From Bacteroidia bacterium (GTDB taxonomy: Bacteria > Bacteroidota > Bacteroidia > Bacteroidales > UBA932), in assembly GCA_021153285.1 (NCBI GenBank), contig JAGKTT010000066.1:1-8419 (forward strand): a DNA stretch of 8,419 nucleotides. Reading direction: 5' to 3'. A program made the position numbers and the translations under genes. Numbering within the stretch: the stretch's first letter is position 1; every line of letters begins with the position of its first letter. The notes under the pieces are model-generated. The model saw only the letters and a program-made list of their open reading frames with translations, was not told the origin of the DNA and did not search any database. Below, piece after piece: positions 1 to 5,980 of this stretch.

Positions 1-125
1 CGCTTGGATAGTTCCCTAAAAATTGCTTTAGGATTACCATTAGGAGTAAAACCAGACAGAGCCATCATGTCTCCGTCGTTGATCATCTCAGCAGCCTCAA
101 TGGCTGTAATTCTTCTATAGGCCAT
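1..125 (-). CDS. Acetyl-CoA hydrolase / succinate:CoA-transferase family protein, N-terminal fragment
   Basis: Reading the minus strand from the ATG at 125-123 gives 41 codons that run off the window edge, beginning MAYRRITAIEAAEMINDGD and continuing through MMALSGFTPNGNPKAIFREL. The pattern RITAxEAAxxIxDGD followed by SGFTPxGxPKA is the N-terminal signature of the acetyl-CoA hydrolase/transferase family. Members move CoA between acetate, succinate or propionate, and in Bacteroidetes they serve acetate or propionate formation in the cytoplasm. The exact substrate cannot be told from this fragment. A Bacteroidetes-type promoter box lies 27 bases upstream of the start, which supports the start choice. 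The gene is divergent from cysS. The remainder, including the catalytic glutamate region, is outside the window. Confidence 0.75.
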   Translation of the reverse strand, partial: MAYRRITAIEAAEMINDGDMMALSGFTPNGNPKAIFRELSK

Positions 126-151
126 AGGATAAAAGGGTTTAAGTTTGATGG

Positions 152-180
152 CAAAGATAAGTAAAATAATCAAGACCAAA
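152..180 (-). promoter_or_regulatory. Promoter of the CoA-transferase family gene
   Basis: On the minus strand TATCTTTG (152-159) fits the Bacteroidetes -7 consensus TAnnTTTG. A TTTG at 177-180 sits 17 bases upstream as the -33 box. Transcription would start close to the ATG at 125, giving a leader of about 20 bases. This is a consensus match only. Confidence 0.6.
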
Positions 181-306
181 AAGAAAAAGCTGGTAATTTG
201 TTATTTATATGCAGAAAGCGACGCAATTGTTGTATTTAGATACATTTCTTTTGCAATGTGATAGAAATATATCGTGATATTATTACCATTAATCGTTTTT
301 TTGTGC

Positions 307-343
307 TAACTTTGCAAGCATCATATTTAAATAAGGATAAATT
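307..343 (+). promoter_or_regulatory. Promoter -7 box and weak ribosome binding site of cysS
   Basis: TAACTTTG at 307-314 is an exact TAnnTTTG -7 box. No clear TTTG -33 box is seen at the usual spacing (about 280-290). AAGGA at 333-337, six bases before the ATG at 344, is a modest Shine-Dalgarno sequence. The rest of the 126-343 intergenic region is AT-rich; I see no other gene or RNA structure in it. Confidence 0.6.
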
Positions 344-1834
344 ATGGAACAAACATTAGTAATATACAACACCCTAAGCCGTAGCAAGGAGCGTTTTCAA
401 CCATTGCATGCACCAAATGTAGGTATGTATGTTTGTGGTCCAACCGTATATGGCGATCCACATCTTGGACATGCTCGTCCTGCCATCACTTTCGACCTTT
501 TGTTCCGTTATCTCAAGCATTTGGGATATAAGGTGCGCTATGTTAGAAACATTACCGACGTAGGCCACTTGGAGCACGATGCTGATGAGGGCGACGACAA
601 GATAGAGAAGAAGGCACGCCTTGAGCAGCTTGAGCCTATGGAGATAGCACAATATTATACTAACCGCTATCATCAGGCTATGGATGCTCTCAACGTGTTG
701 CCACCAAGCATTGAGCCTCATGCCACAGGTCATATCATAGAGCAGGAGCAGCTGGTACAGCAAATCTTGGACAACGGATATGCCTATGAGAGCAATGGCA
801 GTATATATTTCGATATCGAGAAATACAACAAAGACCATAAGTATGGTATCCTCTCTGGTCGTAGCCTTGAGAATATCATCGACGAGAGCCGTACTCTGCA
901 GGGAGTAGGCGAGAAGAAGAACCAAGCAGACTTCGCTTTGTGGAAGAAGGCACAGCCTGAGCATATCATGCGTTGGCCAAGTCCTTGGAGCGATGGTTTC
1001 CCAGGATGGCATTGCGAATGTACTGCTATGGGAAGAAAGTATCTTGGCAACCACTTCGATATTCATGGTGGAGGTATGGACCTCGTATTCCCACATCATG
1101 AGTGTGAGATAGCACAGGCTGTGGCTTCGCAGGGCGACCAGATGGTGAAATACTGGATGCACAACAACATGATAACCATCAATGGTCAGAAGATGGGTAA
1201 GAGCCTTGGCAACTTCATCACTTTGGAGCAGTTCTTCACAGGCAACCATCCATCGCTTGAGCAGGCTTATTCGCCAATGACAATACGCTTCTTCATCCTC
1301 TCTGCCCACTATCGTGGAACTGTAGACTTCTCTAACGATGCTTTGAAGGCAAGTCAGAAGGGATTGCAGAAACTTATGGATGGCATCTCGGCTATGGAAC
1401 GTATCAATGCTGAGGCTAAGAGCACAGAGGATGTTCACAACTTCGTTAGCGCATTACGCCAGAAATGCTATGATGCTATGAACGACGACTTGCAGACCCC
1501 ACTCGTTATCAGTAACTTGTTTGAGGCTTGCCATGTTATCAATACCATCGTAGACCATAAGGCAACTATCGATGCTGCAGACCTTGAGGAATTGAAGTCT
1601 ACTATCAGCACCTTCGCTTACGACATCCTCGGACTCCGTGCTGATGTTTCTTCTGGCGATGGTAAGCGAGAGGAAGCTTTCGGCAAGGTTGTCGACATGG
1701 TATTGGAACTTAGAAAGCAGGCACGTAGCGAGAAGAACTGGGCTGTATGCGACCAGATTCGTGACGCTTTGAAGGAAGCAGGCTTTGATGTTAAAGACAC
1801 CAAAGATGGCTGCGTATGGAAGCTTAATTGCTAA
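344..1834 (+). CDS. cysS: Cysteine--tRNA ligase (cysteinyl-tRNA synthetase)
   Basis: A 496-residue class I aminoacyl-tRNA synthetase that charges tRNA-Cys with cysteine in the cytoplasm. The Rossmann catalytic domain opens with YVCGPTVYGDPHLGHAR, which contains the HIGH-type motif HLGH at 40-43, followed by VRNITDVGH near 67-75. The zinc site that selects cysteine is complete by alignment to E. coli CysRS: C31, C226 (in GWHCEC), H251 and E255 (in FPHHECE). The KMSKS loop reads KMGKS at 283-287. The C-terminal helical, anticodon-recognition part ends with a typical DQIRDALKEAGFDVKDTKDG stretch. Length is slightly above the 461 residues of E. coli. The ATG at 344 follows a promoter box and an AAGGA, and the protein begins at the usual place before the beta strand. 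A hairpin terminator follows, so the gene appears monocistronic. Nothing suggests damage or transfer. Confidence 0.98.
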   Translation: MEQTLVIYNTLSRSKERFQPLHAPNVGMYVCGPTVYGDPHLGHARPAITFDLLFRYLKHLGYKVRYVRNITDVGHLEHDADEGDDKIEKKARLEQLEPMEIAQYYTNRYHQAMDALNVLPPSIEPHATGHIIEQEQLVQQILDNGYAYESNGSIYFDIEKYNKDHKYGILSGRSLENIIDESRTLQGVGEKKNQADFALWKKAQPEHIMRWPSPWSDGFPGWHCECTAMGRKYLGNHFDIHGGGMDLVFPHHECEIAQAVASQGDQMVKYWMHNNMITINGQKMGKSLGNFITLEQFFTGNHPSLEQAYSPMTIRFFILSAHYRGTVDFSNDALKASQKGLQKLMDGISAMERINAEAKSTEDVHNFVSALRQKCYDAMNDDLQTPLVISNLFEACHVINTIVDHKATIDAADLEELKSTISTFAYDILGLRADVSSGDGKREEAFGKVVDMVLELRKQARSEKNWAVCDQIRDALKEAGFDVKDTKDGCVWKLNC

Positions 1835-1875
1835 TAATATACTGTTTCACAGATATTTATTACACAAATGATATT

Positions 1876-1914
1876 AAAGGCTAAGGAAATTCAATTTCTT
1901 TAGCCTTTATTGTT
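1876..1914 (+). terminator. Hairpin terminator downstream of cysS
   Basis: AAAGGCTAA GGAAATT (1876-1891) pairs with AATTTCT TTAGCCTTT (1893-1908) to form a stem of up to 16 pairs with one G-U, and the sequence continues ATTGTT. It lies 42 bases after the cysS stop. The flanking A and T runs make it usable on either strand, but only cysS ends here. Confidence 0.75.
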
Positions 1915-1944
1915 GGTGGATATGTGAAATAAGTTGTATTTTTG
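1913..1944 (+). promoter_or_regulatory. Promoter of the alpha-L-fucosidase gene
   Basis: TATTTTTG at 1937-1944 matches the Bacteroidetes -7 box TAnnTTTG. A TTG at 1913-1915, 21 bases upstream, is a possible -33 element. The leader to the ATG at 1971 would be about 20 bases and lacks a Shine-Dalgarno sequence. No inverted repeat resembling a sugar-responsive operator is evident. Confidence 0.5.
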
Positions 1945-1970
1945 TAGTCGAAACCAATAACTATAACGTG

Positions 1971-3320
1971 ATGAAAGTAACTACTAAGAAGAATCGTTTC
2001 AGCAGAATGAAGATTGGAGCAAAGGTTTGTGCTGCCATCTTCTGTTTGTCGTCGTTTGGAGCCTATGCCAACGCCGCCACACCCCACTATGAGCCAACTA
2101 AGGAAAACCTTGAATCGCGAAAGGAATTCCAAGATGCTAAGTTTGGTATCTTCTTGCATTGGGGACTGTACAGCATGCTTGCTACAGGCGAGTGGACTAT
2201 GACAAACAAGGATTTAAACTACAAGGAGTATGCTAAGCTTGCAGGAGGCTTCTATCCCGGCAATTTCGATGCTGCTAAATGGGTGTCGGCAATAAAAGCA
2301 TCGGGAGCCAAGTATATCTGTTTCACCACTCGTCATCACGAGGGTTTCTCGATGTTCCATACCAAGTATTCCGACTATAATATCGTGGATGCTACGCCTT
2401 TCAAGCGCGACATACTGAAAGAACTTGCCGACGAATGCCATAAGCAGGGCATACGCTTGCACCTTTATTATTCGCATATAGACTGGTATCGTGAGGATGC
2501 TGTTTGGGGCAGAACAGGTCGTGGAACAGGTCGTCCTAATCCTAAGGGCGATTGGAAGAGCTATTATAAGTTTATGAACAATCAGCTCACCGAGCTATTG
2601 ACAAACTATGGCAAGATTGGTGCTATATGGTTTGATGGCTGGTGGGACCAGGATATAAACCCTAACTTCGATTGGGAGTTGCCATATCAATATAACCTCA
2701 TCCATAGCTTGCAACCTACTTGCCTGATAGGCAACAACCATCATCAAACACCTTTCGAGGGTGAAGACTTCCAGATGTTTGAGCGCGACCTACCAGGTGA
2801 AAATGCTTCAGGATTGTCAGGACAGGATATTAGTCAGCTGCCTTTGGAGACATGTGAAACCATGAATGGCATGTGGGGATATAAGATCACAGACCAAGAC
2901 TATAAGTCGACCAAGACGTTGATACATTATCTCGTTAAGGCTGCTGGCAAGAATGCCAACCTCTTGATGAATATCGGTCCTCAGCCTGATGGCGAACTGC
3001 CTGCTGTAGCCTTGGAGCGATTATCAGAGGTTGGAGAATGGATGAAGACCTATGGCGAAACCATATACGGCACTCGTAATGGTATTGTAGCTCCTCATGA
3101 TTGGGGTGTTACTACACAAAAGGGCAACCGCTTGTTTGTGCATATCCTAAACCTTCAGGATAAATCGCTTTATCTTCCTACTGGCAACCACAAGATAAAA
3201 GCAGCTTTCGACTTTGCAACAAAGCAGAAGGTGAAAATCCAGAAGGTAGATGGCGGCATATTGCTAAACCTTGACAAAGTGCCTACCGAGGTTGACAAGG
3301 TGGTGGAGATTAGCTTGTAA
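1971..3320 (+). CDS. Secreted alpha-L-fucosidase, glycoside hydrolase family 29
   Basis: A 449-residue enzyme predicted to remove terminal alpha-L-fucose from glycans in the periplasm. I use the ATG at 1971 rather than the GTG three bases earlier. Residues 1-36 look like a Sec signal peptide: a basic start (KKNRFSRMKIGAK), a hydrophobic VCAAIFCLSSFGAYA, and a likely cleavage after A-N-A before ATPHYEP. No lipobox is present. The catalytic barrel begins with KEFQDAKFGIFLHWGLYS (51-68), contains YICFTTRHHEGFSMF (115-129), and has GAIWFDGWWD (217-226), where D222 is the expected nucleophile. LETCETMNGMWGYK (292-305) and AGKNANLLMNIGPQPDG (325-341) are further GH29 hallmarks. The acid/base glutamate cannot be assigned by eye. 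About 80 C-terminal residues form a small beta-rich domain. No SusC/SusD or regulator genes lie next to it, so it appears to be a stand-alone gene rather than part of a polysaccharide utilisation locus. Confidence 0.93.
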   Translation: MKVTTKKNRFSRMKIGAKVCAAIFCLSSFGAYANAATPHYEPTKENLESRKEFQDAKFGIFLHWGLYSMLATGEWTMTNKDLNYKEYAKLAGGFYPGNFDAAKWVSAIKASGAKYICFTTRHHEGFSMFHTKYSDYNIVDATPFKRDILKELADECHKQGIRLHLYYSHIDWYREDAVWGRTGRGTGRPNPKGDWKSYYKFMNNQLTELLTNYGKIGAIWFDGWWDQDINPNFDWELPYQYNLIHSLQPTCLIGNNHHQTPFEGEDFQMFERDLPGENASGLSGQDISQLPLETCETMNGMWGYKITDQDYKSTKTLIHYLVKAAGKNANLLMNIGPQPDGELPAVALERLSEVGEWMKTYGETIYGTRNGIVAPHDWGVTTQKGNRLFVHILNLQDKSLYLPTGNHKIKAAFDFATKQKVKIQKVDGGILLNLDKVPTEVDKVVEISL

Positions 3321-3326
3321 TAATAA

Positions 3327-3508
3327 GGTACTCAACTTTCGCAAATGTGGAAGTTAAAGAATTTAAAGAAGTTAGAGAAGTTAAAGCCATATGCTTTATA
3401 GCTAAATATACAACCAAAAAGGCTATTGGCTATAACTTCTAACGACCGAAGGGAGTGATAACTTCTTTAACTACTATAACTTCCGTACATGCGAAACTTC
3501 AGTAAGGT
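3327..3508. repeat. Long imperfect inverted repeat with AAGTTA units
   Basis: The left arm (about 3327-3385) reads GGTACTCAACTTTCGCA, then TGTGGAAGTTAAAG and TTAAAGAAGTTAGAG. The reverse complement of the right arm (about 3450-3508) reads CCTTACTGAAGTTTCGCA, then GTACGGAAGTTATAG and TTAAAGAAGTTATC, so the arms match with scattered differences. The loop contains a second, smaller set: GAAGTTAAAGCC on the left against AGAAGTTATAGCC on the reverse complement of the right. It begins directly after the fucosidase stop. It could be a short non-autonomous repeat (MITE- or REP-like) and may also serve as a terminator. No gene is seen in it. Confidence 0.6.
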
Positions 3509-3519
3509 ATATATATCAC

Positions 3520-3533
3520 TAGTGTCCACAAAA
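3520..3533 (+). repeat. Left terminal inverted repeat of the IS
   Basis: TAGTGTCCACAAAA. It pairs with the reverse complement of 8402-8415 (TGGTGTCCGCTAAA), 11 of 14 identical. The exact outer boundary is uncertain by a base or two. Confidence 0.6.
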
Positions 3534-3546
3534 AAATAGGGACGAG

Positions 3547-3834
3547 TTAAAATTTAAAATTTTCAAATAAATCAGGTCCATAGAGGCCGCTTTGATCTTT
3601 GACATTATTGAATTTAGTTTTGCTGAAGAGATCCATCAATGGAGTCTTATCCATGAGTGATATTCCCAGAATCTGCAGTACTTAGTAGGTGGATCTGTCA
3701 AGTTGCATATCGTGCTGCATGATAGCTACGAGACAGTAAGCCGTGATGGCAGTATAGACCTGAATCTTGACTGCATTTTCAGATGTACCCCAGAATTTTT
3801 TGATTCGAAGGTGCTGTTTGAGCCATTTGAAGAA
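3547..3834 (-). pseudogene. IS4-family transposase, C-terminal remnant (3' part of the split gene)
   Basis: Reading the minus strand from 3834 gives 95 codons in one frame, starting FFKWLKQHLRIKKFWGTSEN. This continues the YREK catalytic motif interrupted on the other side of the RIT element: the lysine of YREK is in FFKWLK here, whereas Y, R and E are in the 7363-8310 part. The frame has a premature TAA at 3682-3684 (codon 51, after LDRSTY) and then resumes as VLQILGISLMDKTPLMDLF to the natural TAA at 3547-3549. IS4 relatives usually have a sense residue there, so the stop is probably a later nonsense mutation (GAA to TAA would need one change). The fragment has no start codon and should not yield a functional product. 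Its GC content (about 38% by hand count) is lower than that of the 5' part. Confidence 0.85.
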
Positions 3835-3835
3835 A

Positions 3836-3855
3836 TTATGAGAAGCTTCTCATAA
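3836..3855. repeat. Perfect 20-bp palindrome built from two RIT boxes
   Basis: TTATGAGAAGCTTCTCATAA equals its own reverse complement. It consists of two TTATGAGAAG units head to head with no spacer. The same unit occurs in the RIT terminal repeats, yet this copy lies outside the left terminal repeat, between it and the transposase remnant. No counterpart exists beyond the right terminus. It adds about 18-19 bases to what would otherwise be a continuous transposase reading frame. Confidence 0.9.
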
Positions 3856-3859
3856 GTTC
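3854..3859 (+). repeat. Direct repeat AAGTTC, left copy (possible RIT target duplication)
   Basis: AAGTTC lies one base outside the left RIT repeat and recurs at 7363-7368 immediately outside the right one. In the transposase frame it corresponds to GAA CTT (Glu-Leu of the YREK region). It may be a target duplication or a recombination core; at 6 bp chance cannot be excluded. Confidence 0.5.
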
Positions 3860-3860
3860 T

Positions 3861-3889
3861 TTTATGAGAAGTATATCGTTATGAGAAGT
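3861..3889 (+). repeat. RIT left terminal inverted repeat
   Basis: TTTATGAGAAGTATATCG followed by TTATGAGAAGT. It contains two direct ATGAGAAGT boxes (3863-3871, 3881-3889) 18 bp apart. It matches the reverse complement of 7334-7362 at 28 of 29 positions. One further T outside may belong to it. Confidence 0.93.
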
Positions 3890-3930
3890 GAGCGGGAAAG
3901 CAGTCCAGAAAATCAGGTAGATACGGATTT

Positions 3931-3961
3931 ACTTCTCCGTTCGACTTCTCATAATGATAAT
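3931..3961 (-). repeat. RIT left inner recombinase boxes (inverted relative to the terminus)
   Basis: ACTTCTC at 3931-3937 and ACTTCTCATAAT at 3944-3955 are two boxes 13 bp apart, in the opposite orientation to the terminal pair. ACTTCTCATAAT is the exact reverse complement of ATTATGAGAAGT at 7257-7268 in the right end. They abut the ritC stop codon. Confidence 0.75.
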
Positions 3962-4992
3962 CACTTTTTGAGTCCTCTCAGCCAGTCACGGAGATTCTTG
4001 TTGGACTCCCAAGATTTGTCTGGGTCTCGGTTAGGAGTAAGATCTGTATATGCTTTCTCCAAAGCTTCACGTTTCGCTTTTGAGTCTGCACGGGCATATA
4101 TGTCTGTTGTCTGTATAGAAACATGCCCGAGAATGTCTCGTATATAAACGAGATTTACTCCAGCCTGTAGCAGATGCATGGCTCTGCTATGGCGCAGAGA
4201 GTGACAGCTTATACGCTTGGGAATCAAATCCGGTTTTATAGTCCTGGCCATATCGGCATATTTATGCAAGACATAGGTAATACCCTCACGAGTCAGTCTT
4301 TCGTGTCTATCGTTGAAAAACAGAGGAGAAGCAGCTTTGTTCGAGTCATTGAGATGATTTTCTTTCATATACTCCATGAGTATCGATACCTGCTCCTTTG
4401 CAAGTGGGACGATTCTTGCCTTCCTGCCCTTGCCTACAATGCGGATGGTATATGGCTCACTTCTGATGCGTACACTATCTACAGTTAGGTCTGCCATTTC
4501 AGATACACGTGCACCGGTATCGTACATCAAGGAGATCAAGGCTAAATCTCGACGCCCCCTCCATGTTGTAGTATCAAGTTGTTCCAACAAGAGTTTTACT
4601 CCTTCCGTGGTCAGATAGCAAAGGGTTGTCCCCCCTGTCTTCATTGCCTTGATTGATAGTATCTTCTGCCATTCCTCCATCTTCTCAATAACAGCATATT
4701 GCAGATACCGACAGAAGGAGTGGATAGCGGCAAGACGGTAGTTTCGTGTTGCAGGAGAGCATTTGCGTTCTTCGAGTATCCAATTGAGATAGCCGTTTAC
4801 ATTGCCGCGACTCAAATCCTTCAGTTGCAGCCTATCTACCCCAATGCCTTTTGCTTCCTTCATGTAGTCAATGAATTGCAAAAAGGAGTCCCTGTAAGAT
4901 GCAATGGTGTTAGGACTCACATTACGTTCATGAGGCAGATACTCAGAAAGGAAACGACTCAGATGCCTTGCAAAATCAGTCGTCGTAGTCAT
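3961..4992 (-). CDS. ritC: Tyrosine recombinase RitC of a RIT element
   Basis: A 343-residue integrase of the XerC/XerD type, last of the three recombinases. Residues about 5-100 form the SAM-like core-binding domain (PNTIASYRDSFLQFIDYM, RNYRLAAIHSFCRYL). The catalytic domain has the full set: R162 in YDTGARVSE, the beta-hairpin lysine K188 in VGKGRK, H264 and R267 in CHSLRHS, H290 in LGH, and the nucleophile Y299 in QTTDIYARAD. The spacing between HxxR and the second histidine is the usual 23 residues. The ATG at 4992 overlaps the end of ritB by 17 bases and has no Shine-Dalgarno sequence, so translation is probably coupled to ritB. The stop lies against the left inner box array. It should bind and cut element ends together with RitA and RitB; the division of labour is not known to me. 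Assignment as RitC rests on gene order and length. Confidence 0.88.
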   Translation of the reverse strand: MTTTTDFARHLSRFLSEYLPHERNVSPNTIASYRDSFLQFIDYMKEAKGIGVDRLQLKDLSRGNVNGYLNWILEERKCSPATRNYRLAAIHSFCRYLQYAVIEKMEEWQKILSIKAMKTGGTTLCYLTTEGVKLLLEQLDTTTWRGRRDLALISLMYDTGARVSEMADLTVDSVRIRSEPYTIRIVGKGRKARIVPLAKEQVSILMEYMKENHLNDSNKAASPLFFNDRHERLTREGITYVLHKYADMARTIKPDLIPKRISCHSLRHSRAMHLLQAGVNLVYIRDILGHVSIQTTDIYARADSKAKREALEKAYTDLTPNRDPDKSWESNKNLRDWLRGLKK

Positions 4993-5980
4993 AAGCCGTG
5001 CATGTTTTAGGAAAGACGAAGGCGTTGACTTCAGAACATTGCTCCTCCAGTTCAGGATACATGGAGCATGTCAGCCGTACATACTGCTCTGTTGCTGCAA
5101 GCGAGTGATGCCCCAGACATGTGGATAAAATTGGCAAACCCGTATACAAGTCCATACCATTGTGTCTCATCTGTACTAATGCATGTACGGCATTGGTATG
5201 TCGCAGGTCATGTACACGAGGACCATGATGGTTTCCTTTGTAAGGTATGCCGCACTTGTCAAGCAACTTCCGTAAGTGCTGATACACAGAATTTGCCCTA
5301 AAACCAGTACCATCCGATTTTACGAAAAGAAGAGAATTGTTATCTGAGACACCCTTGAGAGGCATCTGATTACGATGCGCAATGTAGTCTACAAGCACCC
5401 GCTGCATTGATTCACACAATGGTACGATGCGTTCACTTCCATTCTTGGTCTTGCGTATATGGATATAGTGCTCATCCATATGTATATCCTTATTCTTGAT
5501 TGATAGAGCTTCGGATATCCTTAGACCGGTGCTGTATAGAAGACGCAGCAATGCCGGCATCGCAATCAGTCCTGTTCCCATACGGACATCATAAAGTCTG
5601 TACTCATCCGCAGCCTTGAAAATAGAAGCTATCTGTTCATGGGTAAAGATGTATGGAGTAAAGTCTGATTTGGCTTGCTTTGGCAATCGTGGTATGAAAC
5701 AAGGACATCCACACCTTGCCATAAGTGTTGTAAGTTGATGCCATACCGAATACTTCGCATATAGAGTAAGATTACTGTCGGCTATGCGAGTCGCACGCCA
5801 TTTTTGGATGAACGTATCCGTTATATGGGGATCAGATAGATGCTCAGTGTTCGCAAAGTCATCAAACTCCTTCAGAATCCACTTGGTTCGAAGGGCGTTG
5901 ATGCCAGCAGAGGACTTTATCTCAAGCAGATGACGCATGTGAGGAGCAAGTATGCTGGTGTAATTGAATTGCTCAGCCAT
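4976..5980 (-). CDS. ritB: Tyrosine recombinase RitB of a RIT element
   Basis: A 334-residue tyrosine recombinase, middle of the trio. I choose the ATG at 5980 (MAEQFNYTSIL) over one 60 bases upstream because a perfect AGGAGG lies 8 bases before it; it overlaps ritA by 8 bases. The N-terminal DNA-binding domain spans about residues 1-105. The catalytic residues are complete: R154 in YSTGLRISEA, a hairpin lysine in RKTKNGSER (K177 or K179), H257 and R260 in VHDLRHT, H291 in LGHHS, and Y300 in TEQYVRL. The segment between HxxR and the second histidine is about 8 residues longer than in RitA and RitC and carries GMDLYTGLPILSTCLGH, reminiscent of the TnpA-type recombinases of Tn554. This makes it a clearly different subfamily from its neighbours. 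The C-terminal tail ends in an acidic DYDD. Confidence 0.88.
   Translation of the reverse strand: MAEQFNYTSILAPHMRHLLEIKSSAGINALRTKWILKEFDDFANTEHLSDPHITDTFIQKWRATRIADSNLTLYAKYSVWHQLTTLMARCGCPCFIPRLPKQAKSDFTPYIFTHEQIASIFKAADEYRLYDVRMGTGLIAMPALLRLLYSTGLRISEALSIKNKDIHMDEHYIHIRKTKNGSERIVPLCESMQRVLVDYIAHRNQMPLKGVSDNNSLLFVKSDGTGFRANSVYQHLRKLLDKCGIPYKGNHHGPRVHDLRHTNAVHALVQMRHNGMDLYTGLPILSTCLGHHSLAATEQYVRLTCSMYPELEEQCSEVNAFVFPKTCTAYDYDD

Noticed and set aside
283..314. KMGKS in place of KMSKS in CysRS as a functional defect
   Set aside because: The residue at this position tolerates small amino acids, both lysines are kept, and I recall the same form in other Bacteroidetes CysRS (not checked here).
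374..1438. Long open frame (354 codons) on the minus strand across cysS
   Set aside because: It is antisense to a certain cysS with all catalytic motifs; its translation is rich in Leu, Ile, His and Cys with no recognisable family, typical of an antisense shadow.
1968..1970. GTG start for the fucosidase
   Set aside because: ATG follows immediately at 1971 and gives the same signal peptide; GTG is not needed.
3836..3865. The 20-bp palindrome as a transcription terminator
   Set aside because: It is AT-rich with no loop spacer, is followed only by a short interrupted T run, and has the exact box sequence of the RIT ends, which explains it better.
3836..3961. ATGAGAAGT boxes as a CRISPR or tandem repeat array
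   Set aside because: Boxes are short, unevenly spaced and in both orientations, mirrored at the other end of the element; this is recombinase-site architecture.
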